Both the position numbers and the translations under genes were made by a program. Below, one piece after another: positions 1 through 9,678 of a stretch of DNA of 64,000 nt. Every line of letters begins with the position of its first letter. Positions within the stretch are counted from its first letter, which is position 1. Source of the DNA: Pedobacter puniceum. Lineage in GTDB: Bacteria; Bacteroidota; Bacteroidia; Sphingobacteriales; Sphingobacteriaceae. The DNA lies in assembly GCF_009674685.1 (NCBI RefSeq), contig NZ_WKJI01000001.1, forward strand, positions 1,488,001 to 1,552,000, given 5' to 3'. Below the pieces are notes generated by a model. It did not search any database and was not told the origin of the DNA. It was given only the letters and a program-made list of their open reading frames with translations.

Positions 1-2538
1 CAGCATAGCATATTCATAAGCTTCACTTTTGGGTGCAAAACCATGTTGTAAAACTAAGCTTGCAAAATTACCCTGCGTGTTTTGTGTATCTTTTTGGTCT
101 CTAGATTGCTGCTGATTTTTACTTAAAGCCATTTTACTATTGGCAGTTAAATAATAGCCTATCCCTCGGTTATCCAATACGAAAGCTGGCTTTGTTAAAG
201 CTTTAGATACTTGTGTAGGAAAATCAATTGGCTGATGATCAAGCAATACAGCTTCGCTAGGGTTGTTTAAATAGTTTTGAAAAATGGTTGTTTCTGTTGG
301 ATATTCCTTGATGTTATTTTCAATATCAGAACCTAAACACACTACCAAGCTATCAAACATAAACCAAGATTTTATCGCCTTAAAGCTTCCCAAATTGTAT
401 TTATCATGCCCTCTAAGCTTCATAGCAAAAAGCCCTTGTTGGTTTAAAGAAATACCTCCGGCAAAAACTTCATCTGTTAAAAGCATTTCTTCTACACCGC
501 TAAAATCATCCACATTAAGAATATGAGCTCTTAATTTATCAAGCGGAACATGTAAAGTAGTTGCTCCGGGTATGCGGTTCCAATCCCAACCTTTATCGGC
601 AAAATTACTTCCTGTATAGCCTGGCGTTTCTGGAAACAAAACTTCCAAATGCCCGTAATTTAGATACCTGCCAAAAACATTGGCTTTAGGGTAAGCTTCA
701 TGACTTACCATATATCTGTTATGACCTTTAACCGTTAGCAACCAGTTATTTCTTCTGTGGATAGCCAGTAAGCCATAGTTTAAATTCCAATGTCCGTTTG
801 GGTATTTTGCAACTTGTACATCTGCTTGCTTAAATCTTTTCTCCCAAGCCAAGCTTTTCTTTTTAGATACCAACAAATAAACAGCAGCCATTTCTTTATC
901 TATGGCTTCTTTACCATCAGGAGTACCGGCAAGCGCTAGGTAAGCATAAGGTTTGTCTGGTATGCTCCAAGTTCCTGTTGGATGCCTTCCCGAAATACTG
1001 ATTGGCCATTTATAAGGATTGGTGTAATAATGCATCATCAATAAATTTTCTTTAAATTTTTGATGCGCTTCCTGCTCTACTTGATAACTTGTTTTACTCA
1101 GCACATAAACAATCGGAGCTAGACCATTATAGCCTCCAACACCATAAGCCGGATACAAAGTTGCATGATGAAAAACTGCTCCATCGGGTTTAAAAGCACC
1201 TGTTATGGCTACATTGGGTTTCATGTTAAAAGACAACCAACGCGAGTAATATTGTAGAAAGCGCATTTTTTCTGGAGTATCATCTAAAATTAAAATACTA
1301 CTCAACATTCCTTGTAAAAGCGTATTTAAAACATCAATATTAGATTCTGGCATTTTTTCTGGCACTTCCATAGCTCGGCCCAAGCCGCTAAACCAAAACA
1401 TACTTTTAAAAGTTTGTTCTAACTTTCCGGATGCCTTAATAACGTCTTTCATGAGTAGGCAGGCGGTATAATAATTTTCTAAATTATAGCCTAAATGATG
1501 CAAAGCGCCCATACCACTACCAAAAGACCAACCTTGATTTTCTGCATGGTCTAGCAGATTTATAAACATTGTTGCTAGCTTATCTTTATGGGTTTGGCTG
1601 GTACTAAAGTAATGAGCTTCTGCTACAGCTAGCATCAGATTACTATATTTACTAATATTTGTTGTAGCGTTAATTTTCTTTGCAGAGTCTAAATCATTTT
1701 CATTAAACAGTTCAATATCATTAGTAGAAAAAATGGTTCTTCCTGTAATAAATTGGCCGCTTCTCTTGATTGTCCAGAAGGCATAATCTTTTTCTAGTTT
1801 CCTGATAATAGTATCTGTTATAACTTTTTTTGAAGGAAGAATTACCTCTAAGAAACGTTTATAAATTTGGCTAACTTCTTTTTTGTCTTGTGTAGTTATA
1901 GCCGCTTTTAGAGGCAAGTTATCTGGCGTTGTGCTAAATTTATAGAGTGCATTCCAATGGGCATTTGCAGCATAGTCAGCATCTAAATTCACAAAAGGCA
2001 CTTGAAAATCTCGCATAGGCGACCGTGGATTGATGTTTACCTGATACATCACTTGGTCTAGGTATAAGGTTCCCTTTTTTACTGTTGAAGGCGCTTTAAT
2101 TTCTAAGCGATTCATATTGGGCTGTGGCATACCTTGCATATCGCGGTGGTACATCACCCAAGCTGTTCGCCAACCTTTAAAATTGAGGTTAAAATCAAAT
2201 TTACAGGCTTCTTTATCTGCATTATAAAATGTAAAACTTAGTTTATCTGCAACAGGGTTTTCATTATAAATCCAAAAAACAAAAGTGCTGCGTTTGTCTG
2301 CAACTACCTTTTTAAACTCATCTGAAACTATATTTAAAGTACTTTCATTTCCTTTTGCCCAAGTCCATGCAACAGAACTTTCGCCCATTTTCTGATGTTG
2401 CGTACTGATGGCTAACTTACCGGCTTTAGCTTGCCATTGTTTAGGCACTTCTTTTTCACAAATATCTTTTTGTAGTTGCGCTAAAGCCTGATGCTGTAAT
2501 GCAATAAACAAACAAAGTATAAATACTATTTTTTTCAT
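1..2538 (-). CDS. Polysaccharide lyase family 8, chondroitin sulfate ABC lyase-like (3' end outside window)
   Basis: My translation of this minus-strand frame is open for 846 codons and runs off the window, so the C-terminal part (about 150 residues judging by ~1000-residue chondroitinase ABC) is missing. It begins with a signal peptide (hydrophobic stretch, cleavage near ALA-Q at residue 21). The N-terminal third is a jelly-roll-like carbohydrate-binding part (AWTWAKGNESTLNI, DQVMYQVN). It is followed by a helical lyase domain with the segment FHHATLYPAYGVGGYNG, which fits the His/Tyr catalytic region of PL8 chondroitin lyases, and then the beta-rich C-terminal region. These enzymes cleave uronic-acid-containing glycosaminoglycans by beta-elimination, acting in the periplasm or at the surface. 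A sulfatase gene lies 15 bp upstream in the same direction, with a hybrid regulator beyond it, which supports sulfated glycosaminoglycan as substrate. Hyaluronan or another PL8 substrate remains possible. Confidence 0.82.
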   Translation of the reverse strand, partial: MKKIVFILCLFIALQHQALAQLQKDICEKEVPKQWQAKAGKLAISTQHQKMGESSVAWTWAKGNESTLNIVSDEFKKVVADKRSTFVFWIYNENPVADKLSFTFYNADKEACKFDFNLNFKGWRTAWVMYHRDMQGMPQPNMNRLEIKAPSTVKKGTLYLDQVMYQVNINPRSPMRDFQVPFVNLDADYAANAHWNALYKFSTTPDNLPLKAAITTQDKKEVSQIYKRFLEVILPSKKVITDTIIRKLEKDYAFWTIKRSGQFITGRTIFSTNDIELFNENDLDSAKKINATTNISKYSNLMLAVAEAHYFSTSQTHKDKLATMFINLLDHAENQGWSFGSGMGALHHLGYNLENYYTACLLMKDVIKASGKLEQTFKSMFWFSGLGRAMEVPEKMPESNIDVLNTLLQGMLSSILILDDTPEKMRFLQYYSRWLSFNMKPNVAITGAFKPDGAVFHHATLYPAYGVGGYNGLAPIVYVLSKTSYQVEQEAHQKFKENLLMMHYYTNPYKWPISISGRHPTGTWSIPDKPYAYLALAGTPDGKEAIDKEMAAVYLLVSKKKSLAWEKRFKQADVQVAKYPNGHWNLNYGLLAIHRRNNWLLTVKGHNRYMVSHEAYPKANVFGRYLNYGHLEVLFPETPGYTGSNFADKGWDWNRIPGATTLHVPLDKLRAHILNVDDFSGVEEMLLTDEVFAGGISLNQQGLFAMKLRGHDKYNLGSFKAIKSWFMFDSLVVCLGSDIENNIKEYPTETTIFQNYLNNPSEAVLLDHQPIDFPTQVSKALTKPAFVLDNRGIGYYLTANSKMALSKNQQQSRDQKDTQNTQGNFASLVLQHGFAPKSEAYEYAML

Positions 2539-2553
2539 GTTTGGGATGCTGAT

Positions 2554-4074
2554 TTATTTGCTTAATCTGGTAACCTGATTTTCTTTAATACGCTTAAGCT
2601 CTTTAGCCAGCTTTAAGGCTTTTTTAGGTTTTTGGGTAAGTAAATCTTCCCGCTCTGATGGGTCTTGTTTCAGATTATAAAGCAAACCATTTGCTGAGTT
2701 ACCACTTTCTATATTGGTTACCGGATATACCTCCGGACCTTTACCAGGTTCTATATATTTCCAATTGTTTTTAATAAGTGATAAAGTACCATTTACCGCA
2801 TGTTGAACAATATAAGGCCTACTTTTAGCAGATTTTCCTAAAAGTGCATCCAACATATTAAAGCTGTCTGGAGCTTCGCTTACTGCTAAAGATTGCTTAG
2901 TAAGTGCTGCTAAAGAAGCATATAAATCAACCTGACTGATAGCCGCAGAAGAAACAGCTGGCTTTATGTTTTTTGGCCAGTAAGCTATAAAAGGAACTTT
3001 TGTTCCGGCATCAAAAGCGCTGTATTTACCTCCACGCAAATGAGCTGCTGGAGTGTGCCCGTTTAGCATTTCATTGGCAAAATCGGCATAGCCATCATCT
3101 AAAACAGGGCCATTATCGCTACTAAAAATAATTAATGTATTATCGGTCAGTTTTAAGCTATCCAAAGCTCTTACAACTTCACCAACAGTCCAATCGAGCT
3201 GTAAAATAACATCCCCTCTTGGCCCTAAACCACTTTTACCCACAAATTTCTGGTTAGGCGCTCTAGGTACATGAATATCATTGGTAGCCAGATATAAAAA
3301 GAATGGATTGTTCTTATTCTGAGCGATAAACTTTACAGATTGTGTTACGATATGAGCAGCCAATTCTTCATCTTTCCAGAGTGCTTTTTTGCCACCGCTC
3401 ATATAACCAATCCTACTGATACCGTTTACAATGGTTTGCGCATGACCCTCGCTCAATTTCATTTTCAAAAGCTCGGGATTCTCTTCTCCTGTAGGCTCGT
3501 TTCCTACTTTTTTATTGTAATCAACTTCTATAGGGTCTTTAGGATCTAAGTTAATGATATGGCGATTTTCCATAAAAACGGTTGGCACACGATCTGCCGT
3601 CGCCGGGATAAGAAAACAATAATCAAAACCTATTTCTAGCGGGCCAGGCTTAATAGTACCATTCCAGTTGGGGCCACCATCTGGCCCTAAACCCAAATGC
3701 CACTTACCTACTGCACCAGTTTTATAACCTGCTTTTTGCAGCATGGCAGGTAAAGTTGGTGTTTCGGTTGGGATGATTAATCCTGCATTTCCGGGAGCAA
3801 TATTTGTTCCTGATTTTCGCCAAGCATATTTACCCGTTAACAAAGAAAACCTAGAGGGTGTACAAGTTGCCGATGTAGCAAAGCCATTGGTGAAACGTAG
3901 GCCTTGTGCTGCAAGTTTATCTATATGTGGTGTTTTTATTTTGGCGGCACCATAACAACTTAAATCACCATAGCCTAAATCATCGGTATAAATAAGTACA
4001 ATATTAGGCCGTTTTTGAGCAAAGGAAGTAGCACTAAAAATGATTAAGAAAAGTAAAAATTGGAATCTTAGCAT
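2554..4074 (-). CDS. Secreted arylsulfatase (family S1, formylglycine-dependent)
   Basis: Type I sulfatase that hydrolyses sulfate esters, here probably on glycosaminoglycan fragments made by the adjacent lyase. The first residues after the signal peptide contain NIVLIYTDDLGYGD, the usual metal-binding DD pair. Shortly after comes C-T-P-S-R, in which the Cys is converted to formylglycine, and then LLTGKYAWR, completing the S1 signature. Further metal and substrate residues are in GKWHLG and SSDNGP. The frame is open to an ATG at 4125, but the ATG at 4074 is preferred because it places a clean signal peptide (MLRFQFLLFLIIFSATSFAQ) at the N-terminus. Length of 506 residues is normal for the family. 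The stop is 15 bp from the start of the PL8 lyase gene, so the two are almost certainly co-transcribed. Whether it removes 4-O- or 6-O-sulfate cannot be told from sequence. Confidence 0.88.
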   Translation of the reverse strand: MLRFQFLLFLIIFSATSFAQKRPNIVLIYTDDLGYGDLSCYGAAKIKTPHIDKLAAQGLRFTNGFATSATCTPSRFSLLTGKYAWRKSGTNIAPGNAGLIIPTETPTLPAMLQKAGYKTGAVGKWHLGLGPDGGPNWNGTIKPGPLEIGFDYCFLIPATADRVPTVFMENRHIINLDPKDPIEVDYNKKVGNEPTGEENPELLKMKLSEGHAQTIVNGISRIGYMSGGKKALWKDEELAAHIVTQSVKFIAQNKNNPFFLYLATNDIHVPRAPNQKFVGKSGLGPRGDVILQLDWTVGEVVRALDSLKLTDNTLIIFSSDNGPVLDDGYADFANEMLNGHTPAAHLRGGKYSAFDAGTKVPFIAYWPKNIKPAVSSAAISQVDLYASLAALTKQSLAVSEAPDSFNMLDALLGKSAKSRPYIVQHAVNGTLSLIKNNWKYIEPGKGPEVYPVTNIESGNSANGLLYNLKQDPSEREDLLTQKPKKALKLAKELKRIKENQVTRLSK

Positions 4075-4189
4075 GGTTATTTGTAAAAATTGGTTTAATC
4101 TGAATATCCCTTTAGGTTTATTCATTTATCCAAATATTCTACAAATTGATTACTCTTTAGGATAAAAATCGGTTATAATAGGGGTAAAA

Positions 4190-4385
4190 AATGGTTTGAG
4201 ATATAAGTTGAAAGTTAAAGGTTGAAAGTAAAAAGTACCTCAATTACGGAAAGCTTAAAGCGGAATGCTTATAATAGTCAGAAGACCGAAGTTAGAGGAC
4301 AAAAGAGGCTAAAGGCTTACAGAACTCATGGCTGATAACTGGTAACCCACAACTGGAAACTGAAAACTGATTACCTGCAACCTAT
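4190..4385. repeat. Iterated-word intergenic spacer
   Basis: The spacer between the regulator and the sulfatase contains short degenerate words: AAGTTGAAAGTTAAAGGTTG followed by GAAAGTAAAAAGT near 4206-4235, then TGATAACTGG, CAACTGGAAACTG and AAAACTGATTACC near 4331-4375. I see no open frame. The same word families recur in other spacers of the window (22746-22775, 34206-34350, inside hisD). Confidence 0.55.
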
Positions 4386-4388
4386 AAA

Positions 4389-7300
4389 TTAACGTTCTCC
4401 TTCAGCATAATCAGATGGGGATTTGCCGAATTGTTTTTTAAATTCTTTACTGAAGTATTTACGATCATTGAAACCTACAGAATAAGCAATTTCTGCAATG
4501 CTAAGTTGGTTATCTTCTAAAAGCTGAGCTGCTCTTTTCAATCTCACAGATTTGATAAAATCTGTGATGGATAAATCTGTTAAAGCCTTAATTTTTTTGT
4601 ATAAAACGGTTTGGCTCATTCCTATTTCTACCACCAAACTGGTTACATTAAACTCTGGATTTTCTAGGTTATCTTCTACCAATTTCATTAGCTTATTTAA
4701 GAATTTTTCATCCGGAGATTCAAGCTCTAACTTCCTTGGCATCAGCATCACTTGCTTGCTATATCTCTCTTTTAAAGCTTCTCTGCCTGCTAATAAGTTT
4801 TTAACACTTAGCTCTAAAACATGGATACTAAATGGCTTAGTGAGGTAAATATCTGCACCAGCCTCTAAACCACCTATTTGATGCATATTGGCAGCCATAG
4901 CGGTAAGTAAAATCACTGGAATATGGCTAGTTCTTTCTTCCTGTTTAAGTTTCGAGCAAAGTTCAAAACCATCCATTACAGGCATATTTACATCACTGAT
5001 GATGATATCTGGTAGTTGCTCTGTAGCCAGTTCCCAAGCTTGCAAACCGTTTACACTTTCTAAAATATGGTAATATTTATCTAAAGATTGCCTAATAAAA
5101 GATCTCAATTCATCATTGTCCTCTACAATTAAAATGGTGTATTTTTTCTCTTGTGATGATAGTGCTTCTTCTTCTACAAAAGGCTGCGGGTATAAATCAA
5201 TCTCGGGCAACCAAACGCGTTGGTTTTCTAGAACATCGCTTTCTTGGGCAAATTCTTCTTTTGTAAAATGTGCCTGACCTTTTTTAAGGCTTACTTTAAA
5301 GGATGTTTTGCCGGTAGCCTGTTCTGTTTCTGGCTGACTCATCAAGCTAATACTACCATGATGCTGCTCAACAATGTTTTTTGATAAAGCTAAACCAATT
5401 CCCCACCCTTCTTTTTTATGAGTACTTTGCTTGGCTTGATAAAAATTGGTAAATATCTTTTTTTGGTCTGCCAATGATATACCTATCCCGTTATCTTCAA
5501 CGGTTATATGTACCTCGTTTTCATCATCAGCTAAAGCTAAAACAATAGTTCCACCGTCTGGGGTGTATTTAAAAGCATTAGATAAAATGTTATACAACAC
5601 TTTCTCCATCTGGTTAACATCAAAAAATACAGGTAATTGCTCTTGAGGGCTTTTAAAAATAAAATCTATTTGCCTACTTTCTGCAATACTGGTAAAAGAG
5701 TTAAAAACATTCTGGCAAAAAGCTACCATATTATGCTGCTGAACCAAAATTTTCATGTTACCAGTTTCTATTTTCCTAAAATCTAATAACTCGGTAATAA
5801 GCCTTAATAAACGCTCTGCATTGTTTTTAATATGAACTATTTGCTTATTAACCCCTTCTTGTGCTGTAGTTTGTTTAATTAAATTCTCTAAAGGTGCAAA
5901 TATGAGGGTTAAAGGCGTTCTAATTTCATGAGAGATGCGGGTAAAAAAATCAAGCTTTAATTGGTAAAGCTCTTCTATTTTTTGCGAGTTTAAATGCTCA
6001 TAATATAATTGCGTTTCTAGTCTGGCTTGTCTTCTAAAAAATCTAATCACCAAAAACAATAGCCCAGAAGCCATCATAAAATATAATAAATAAGCCCACC
6101 AAGTTCTCCATAGTGGAGGTTTAATGATGATGATTAATTTTGATGCTTGCGGATTCCATAAACCATCGTTATTGCTAGCTTTAACAAGAAAATCGTATTT
6201 TCCTGGAGGCAAGTTGGTATAAGTTGCTGATGGAGTGCTTACATAATTCCAGTCTTTTTCAAAGCCTTCTAGCTTGTAGGCATATTTATTACGCTCTGGG
6301 TTAATGTAGCTTAAGGCTAAAAAGTCAATTGTAAAAATATTCTGGCTAGCACTAAAAACTATCTCTTCTGTAAAAGAAATATCTTTCTCTAAAAGCCCGT
6401 CAGGACCGTTGATACCTACTGGCTTGTTAAATAATTTCAAACCAGAAAATACTACTTTAGGAATACTCTTGTTTTCTTCTATTTCTTTAGGCTGAAAACT
6501 CACCAAGCCATTATAGCTACCAAAATAAAGTTTCCCGTTCTTATCTTTAAAAGCCGAGTTATAATTAAACTCATTAGCCGGTAAGCCATCTGCTACGGTA
6601 TAGTTTTTAAATATTTTCCCGTGGGTATCAAATTTTGATAGGCCTCTATCAGTACTAAGCCACAAGTAACCTTCTTTATCTTCTAAAATAGAGATAACAT
6701 TATTGCTATTTAAACCGCTTTCAGTAGAATAGGTAATAAAACCTCTAGTTTTAGGAATATACAAACTTAAACCTCCGTGATGAGAGCCTATCCAAATACG
6801 GCCTTTACTATCTTCCATAATTTCATTAATATGACCAGATTGCAAAGCACTTTTAGATGCTGTATTCTTTAAAAAATAGATGGCTTTTGTACTTCTATAT
6901 GGAATTAGATTAAGACCTTTTGCAGTGCCAACCCATAAATTACCTTTAGAGTCGCAATATACTTTTCTGATGTAACTACTACTTAATTTTATTTTAGAGT
7001 TCTTACTGGTATCGTAAACACTAAATGTTTCGCTTTCGCGGTTAAAAAGATTAATACCTTTAGATGATGTGGCTACCCATAAACGGCCATCTTTATCTTC
7101 GGTAATACTACTTACGTAGCCATAACTTATAGCTTTAGGATTATTAGGATCTGGATTATAATGCTTAAAAACACCAGTTTGCGGATTGTAAACATCTAAA
7201 CCTCCTTGAAAAAGACCAATCCAGATATTCCCTCTACTATCTGCAAAAATATCTTTAACGGTATTATGCCCTAAACTATTTGTATTGAGTGGATTATTTA

Positions 7301-8495
7301 AAAACTGGGTATAACGTTGGCTTGCTTTGTCATAATAGTTTAAGCCCTGTCCTTCTGTTCCTATCCATAAATTACCACTTCTATCCGCAGTAATTACACT
7401 AATAATATCACTACTAATACTATTTCTGTATTTACTATGCTTTTCTACTGTAAAAGGTATAGTGTTAGGATGCTTTACATTTACGCCCCCAAACATGGTT
7501 CCTAACCAGATAGAACCCTGGTTGTCTTCATAAATTTCTTTGATAGAATTATCGCTTAAACTATTAGGATTTTCAGAATCATGACGATAGATGGTAAACT
7601 TCATATCCTTGGTATTCAAGATATTTAGTCCTGTCATGGTGGCTATCCATAAGTTCCCCTTTTTATCCTTAATAATCTTACGGATGTTATTGCTGCTAAT
7701 GCTATTTTTTACTAAAGGATTTACTTGATAACGAATAAATTTTTGTGTGGCTTCCACAAACATATTTAAACCACTCGTTTCTGTACCTATCCAGATATTT
7801 CCATTATTATCTTCTGCAAAAGTTTTAATAGAATTACCGCTTAAGCTGTTTTTATCGTTCTTATCGTGATAATAAGATTTTAGATAAGGTCTATTATTTT
7901 TAAAGCTTAAAACAGTTAAACCTGTTGTAGTACCAATCCAAACACGTTTTTTACTATCCTCAAATACACTATAAATTTGATTTCCGGCTAAACCATTTTT
8001 CTGATAAAGTTTTATAAAATTTCTATCTGTAGGTTTATGAAGAATACTAAGTCCGTCATTTGTTCCGAAGAATAATTTACCATCTCTAGTTTGATGTATG
8101 GCTAATACAATTCTATCACTAATACTACCTTTATCATCCAGATTATACTTGATACGCTCAAAAGAATCGCTCTCTGGGATGTAACGATTTAAACCATCTT
8201 GTGTGCCTATCCATAAGTTTTTACTTCTGTCTTCATATATGCTATAGATATAATCATTGGTACTGATAGAAGAAGTGTCTTTTGGATTGTTTTTATAGAT
8301 TTTGATGCTTCTACCATCATAGCGGTTTAAGCAATCTCTAGTACCAAACCACATGTAGCCCCTACTATCTTTATAGATAGAAAGTACTGTACTTTGCGAC
8401 AAACCACTACTTATAGACAAGTGATCAAAAGATAGCTGTCCATAACAAATGGATGAGAAAAACAATAATACAATAAAAAGGCTACGTTTGGACAT
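4389..8495 (-). CDS. Hybrid two-component system regulator (sensor kinase, receiver and AraC output in one protein)
   Basis: A 1368-residue one-protein two-component system typical of Bacteroidota polysaccharide utilisation loci. Order of parts: signal peptide (1-19); two seven-bladed propellers of Reg_prop repeats (repeated WIGT, LWVGT and NIWIG motifs, about 25-720); Y_Y_Y domain (about 735-800, ending KYDFLVKASNNDG); one membrane helix (about 805-825); HisKA with the phospho-acceptor in RISHEIRTPL near residue 855; HATPase with N-box NILSNAFKYTPDGG and DNGIGI; receiver with the phospho-Asp in IISDVNMPVMDG near 1167 and the conserved KPF; and a C-terminal AraC helix-turn-helix (GFNDRKYFSKEFKKQFGKSPSDY). 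The periplasmic propellers would bind oligosaccharide products and switch on the adjoining enzymes. The sulfatase and PL8 lyase directly downstream point to glycosaminoglycan disaccharides as the signal. All key residues are present. Confidence 0.95.
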   Translation of the reverse strand: MSKRSLFIVLLFFSSICYGQLSFDHLSISSGLSQSTVLSIYKDSRGYMWFGTRDCLNRYDGRSIKIYKNNPKDTSSISTNDYIYSIYEDRSKNLWIGTQDGLNRYIPESDSFERIKYNLDDKGSISDRIVLAIHQTRDGKLFFGTNDGLSILHKPTDRNFIKLYQKNGLAGNQIYSVFEDSKKRVWIGTTTGLTVLSFKNNRPYLKSYYHDKNDKNSLSGNSIKTFAEDNNGNIWIGTETSGLNMFVEATQKFIRYQVNPLVKNSISSNNIRKIIKDKKGNLWIATMTGLNILNTKDMKFTIYRHDSENPNSLSDNSIKEIYEDNQGSIWLGTMFGGVNVKHPNTIPFTVEKHSKYRNSISSDIISVITADRSGNLWIGTEGQGLNYYDKASQRYTQFLNNPLNTNSLGHNTVKDIFADSRGNIWIGLFQGGLDVYNPQTGVFKHYNPDPNNPKAISYGYVSSITEDKDGRLWVATSSKGINLFNRESETFSVYDTSKNSKIKLSSSYIRKVYCDSKGNLWVGTAKGLNLIPYRSTKAIYFLKNTASKSALQSGHINEIMEDSKGRIWIGSHHGGLSLYIPKTRGFITYSTESGLNSNNVISILEDKEGYLWLSTDRGLSKFDTHGKIFKNYTVADGLPANEFNYNSAFKDKNGKLYFGSYNGLVSFQPKEIEENKSIPKVVFSGLKLFNKPVGINGPDGLLEKDISFTEEIVFSASQNIFTIDFLALSYINPERNKYAYKLEGFEKDWNYVSTPSATYTNLPPGKYDFLVKASNNDGLWNPQASKLIIIIKPPLWRTWWAYLLYFMMASGLLFLVIRFFRRQARLETQLYYEHLNSQKIEELYQLKLDFFTRISHEIRTPLTLIFAPLENLIKQTTAQEGVNKQIVHIKNNAERLLRLITELLDFRKIETGNMKILVQQHNMVAFCQNVFNSFTSIAESRQIDFIFKSPQEQLPVFFDVNQMEKVLYNILSNAFKYTPDGGTIVLALADDENEVHITVEDNGIGISLADQKKIFTNFYQAKQSTHKKEGWGIGLALSKNIVEQHHGSISLMSQPETEQATGKTSFKVSLKKGQAHFTKEEFAQESDVLENQRVWLPEIDLYPQPFVEEEALSSQEKKYTILIVEDNDELRSFIRQSLDKYYHILESVNGLQAWELATEQLPDIIISDVNMPVMDGFELCSKLKQEERTSHIPVILLTAMAANMHQIGGLEAGADIYLTKPFSIHVLELSVKNLLAGREALKERYSKQVMLMPRKLELESPDEKFLNKLMKLVEDNLENPEFNVTSLVVEIGMSQTVLYKKIKALTDLSITDFIKSVRLKRAAQLLEDNQLSIAEIAYSVGFNDRKYFSKEFKKQFGKSPSDYAEGER

Positions 8496-8656
8496 AAAAT
8501 CAGGTTTAGCAGTTTTGCGCCTAACTGTAAACTAATTTATGGATAAAAATGAGTACCCATCAATTTTACAACAATTAAACTATAATTTAAATCCTAATCC
8601 TAAATTTAAGAAAGCTTTGTTGCTTTTTTGAGTTCTATTTTACAAAATCAAATGAA

Positions 8657-9676
8657 TTAATGATTAAGGCTGTTTTCCCAAGCCCAAGAAGACTGTATCA
8701 TGTCCTTTAAATTTAAAGTTGCCTTCCATAAAAGCTCCTTTTCTGCTTTACTGCAATCTGCATAAACAGCTTCAGCATCTCCTGGCCTTCTTGCTCCAAT
8801 CTGATGAGTTAAAGATTTCCCAGTTGTTGCTTCAAACTGTTTGATGATTTCTAAAACGGTTGTTCCTTTACCTGTTCCAATATTGTAAACTTCAGAAGAA
8901 CTTTGGCATTCCTGATTAATAATTCTTCTGCATGCCGCTAAATGTGCTTTGGCTAAATCTACCACATGAATATAATCTCTTACACAAGTACCATCAACTG
9001 TATTATAATCATCACCAAAAACAGTTAACATAGCCAATTTCCCTTTTGCAGTTTGTGTAACATAAGGGAATAAATTATTAGGAATACCTTTTGGTAACTC
9101 GCCAATTAAAGCGGTTTCATGTGCACCAACAGGATTAAAATATCTTAAAGAAATAGCATGAAATGAAGCAGCATCACATACTTTTTCTAAAATCTCCTCG
9201 CCCATTTGCTTAGTACTTCCATAGGCAGATAAAGCTTTCTTAAACGGCGTTTCTTCTGTAGCAGGTAACTCATCTGGCTCGCCATATACCGTTGCTGATG
9301 ATGAAAAAACCAAACCTTTTACGCTATTTTCCTGAATCAGTTGTAAGATATTGAGTAGAGATATTAAATTATTTTGATAATAAAGCAGTGGTTTTTCTAC
9401 CGATTCGCCAACAGATTTAAAGGCTGCAAAATGAATAACTACATCTACCTGATGTTTCTTAAAAATTTTGCTCATGGCAGCTAAATCGCAAACATCATCC
9501 TGATAAAATATAGGCTCTTTTTGTGTAATTCTGATGATTCTATCTAAAATAAAATGTTCAGAATTACTTAAATTATCTACTACAATTACCTGATAGCCTG
9601 CCTTAAGCAACTCTACCACAGTATGCGAACCTATATAGCCTAATCCGCCTGTTACTAAAACCGTTTCTTGTTTCAT
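8657..9676 (-). CDS. galE: UDP-glucose 4-epimerase
   Basis: Extended short-chain dehydrogenase that interconverts UDP-glucose and UDP-galactose, and in many bacteria UDP-GlcNAc and UDP-GalNAc, using tightly bound NAD. Seen: N-terminal Rossmann motif VTGGLGYIGSH; SSSATVYG containing the catalytic Ser; the catalytic pair Y152-x-x-x-K156 in AYGSTKQ; a C-terminal substrate region (RRPGDAEAVYAD). Length of 339 residues is normal. It is the last gene of a six-gene same-strand run that starts with a LacI regulator; the gap to the upstream mutase gene is 2 bp. In an amino-sugar operon, conversion of GalNAc to GlcNAc nucleotides is a sensible role, but the sugar preference cannot be fixed here. Confidence 0.93.
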   Translation of the reverse strand: MKQETVLVTGGLGYIGSHTVVELLKAGYQVIVVDNLSNSEHFILDRIIRITQKEPIFYQDDVCDLAAMSKIFKKHQVDVVIHFAAFKSVGESVEKPLLYYQNNLISLLNILQLIQENSVKGLVFSSSATVYGEPDELPATEETPFKKALSAYGSTKQMGEEILEKVCDAASFHAISLRYFNPVGAHETALIGELPKGIPNNLFPYVTQTAKGKLAMLTVFGDDYNTVDGTCVRDYIHVVDLAKAHLAACRRIINQECQSSSEVYNIGTGKGTTVLEIIKQFEATTGKSLTHQIGARRPGDAEAVYADCSKAEKELLWKATLNLKDMIQSSWAWENSLNH

Positions 9677-9678
9677 GT

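Noticed and set aside
284-526. Open frame on the plus strand within the lyase region
   Set aside because: It lies antisense to the PL8 lyase coding frame, which continues through it, and has no recognisable product.
4190-4385. CRISPR array
   Set aside because: The repeated words in this and similar gaps are short, degenerate and not separated by regular unique spacers; no cas genes are present.
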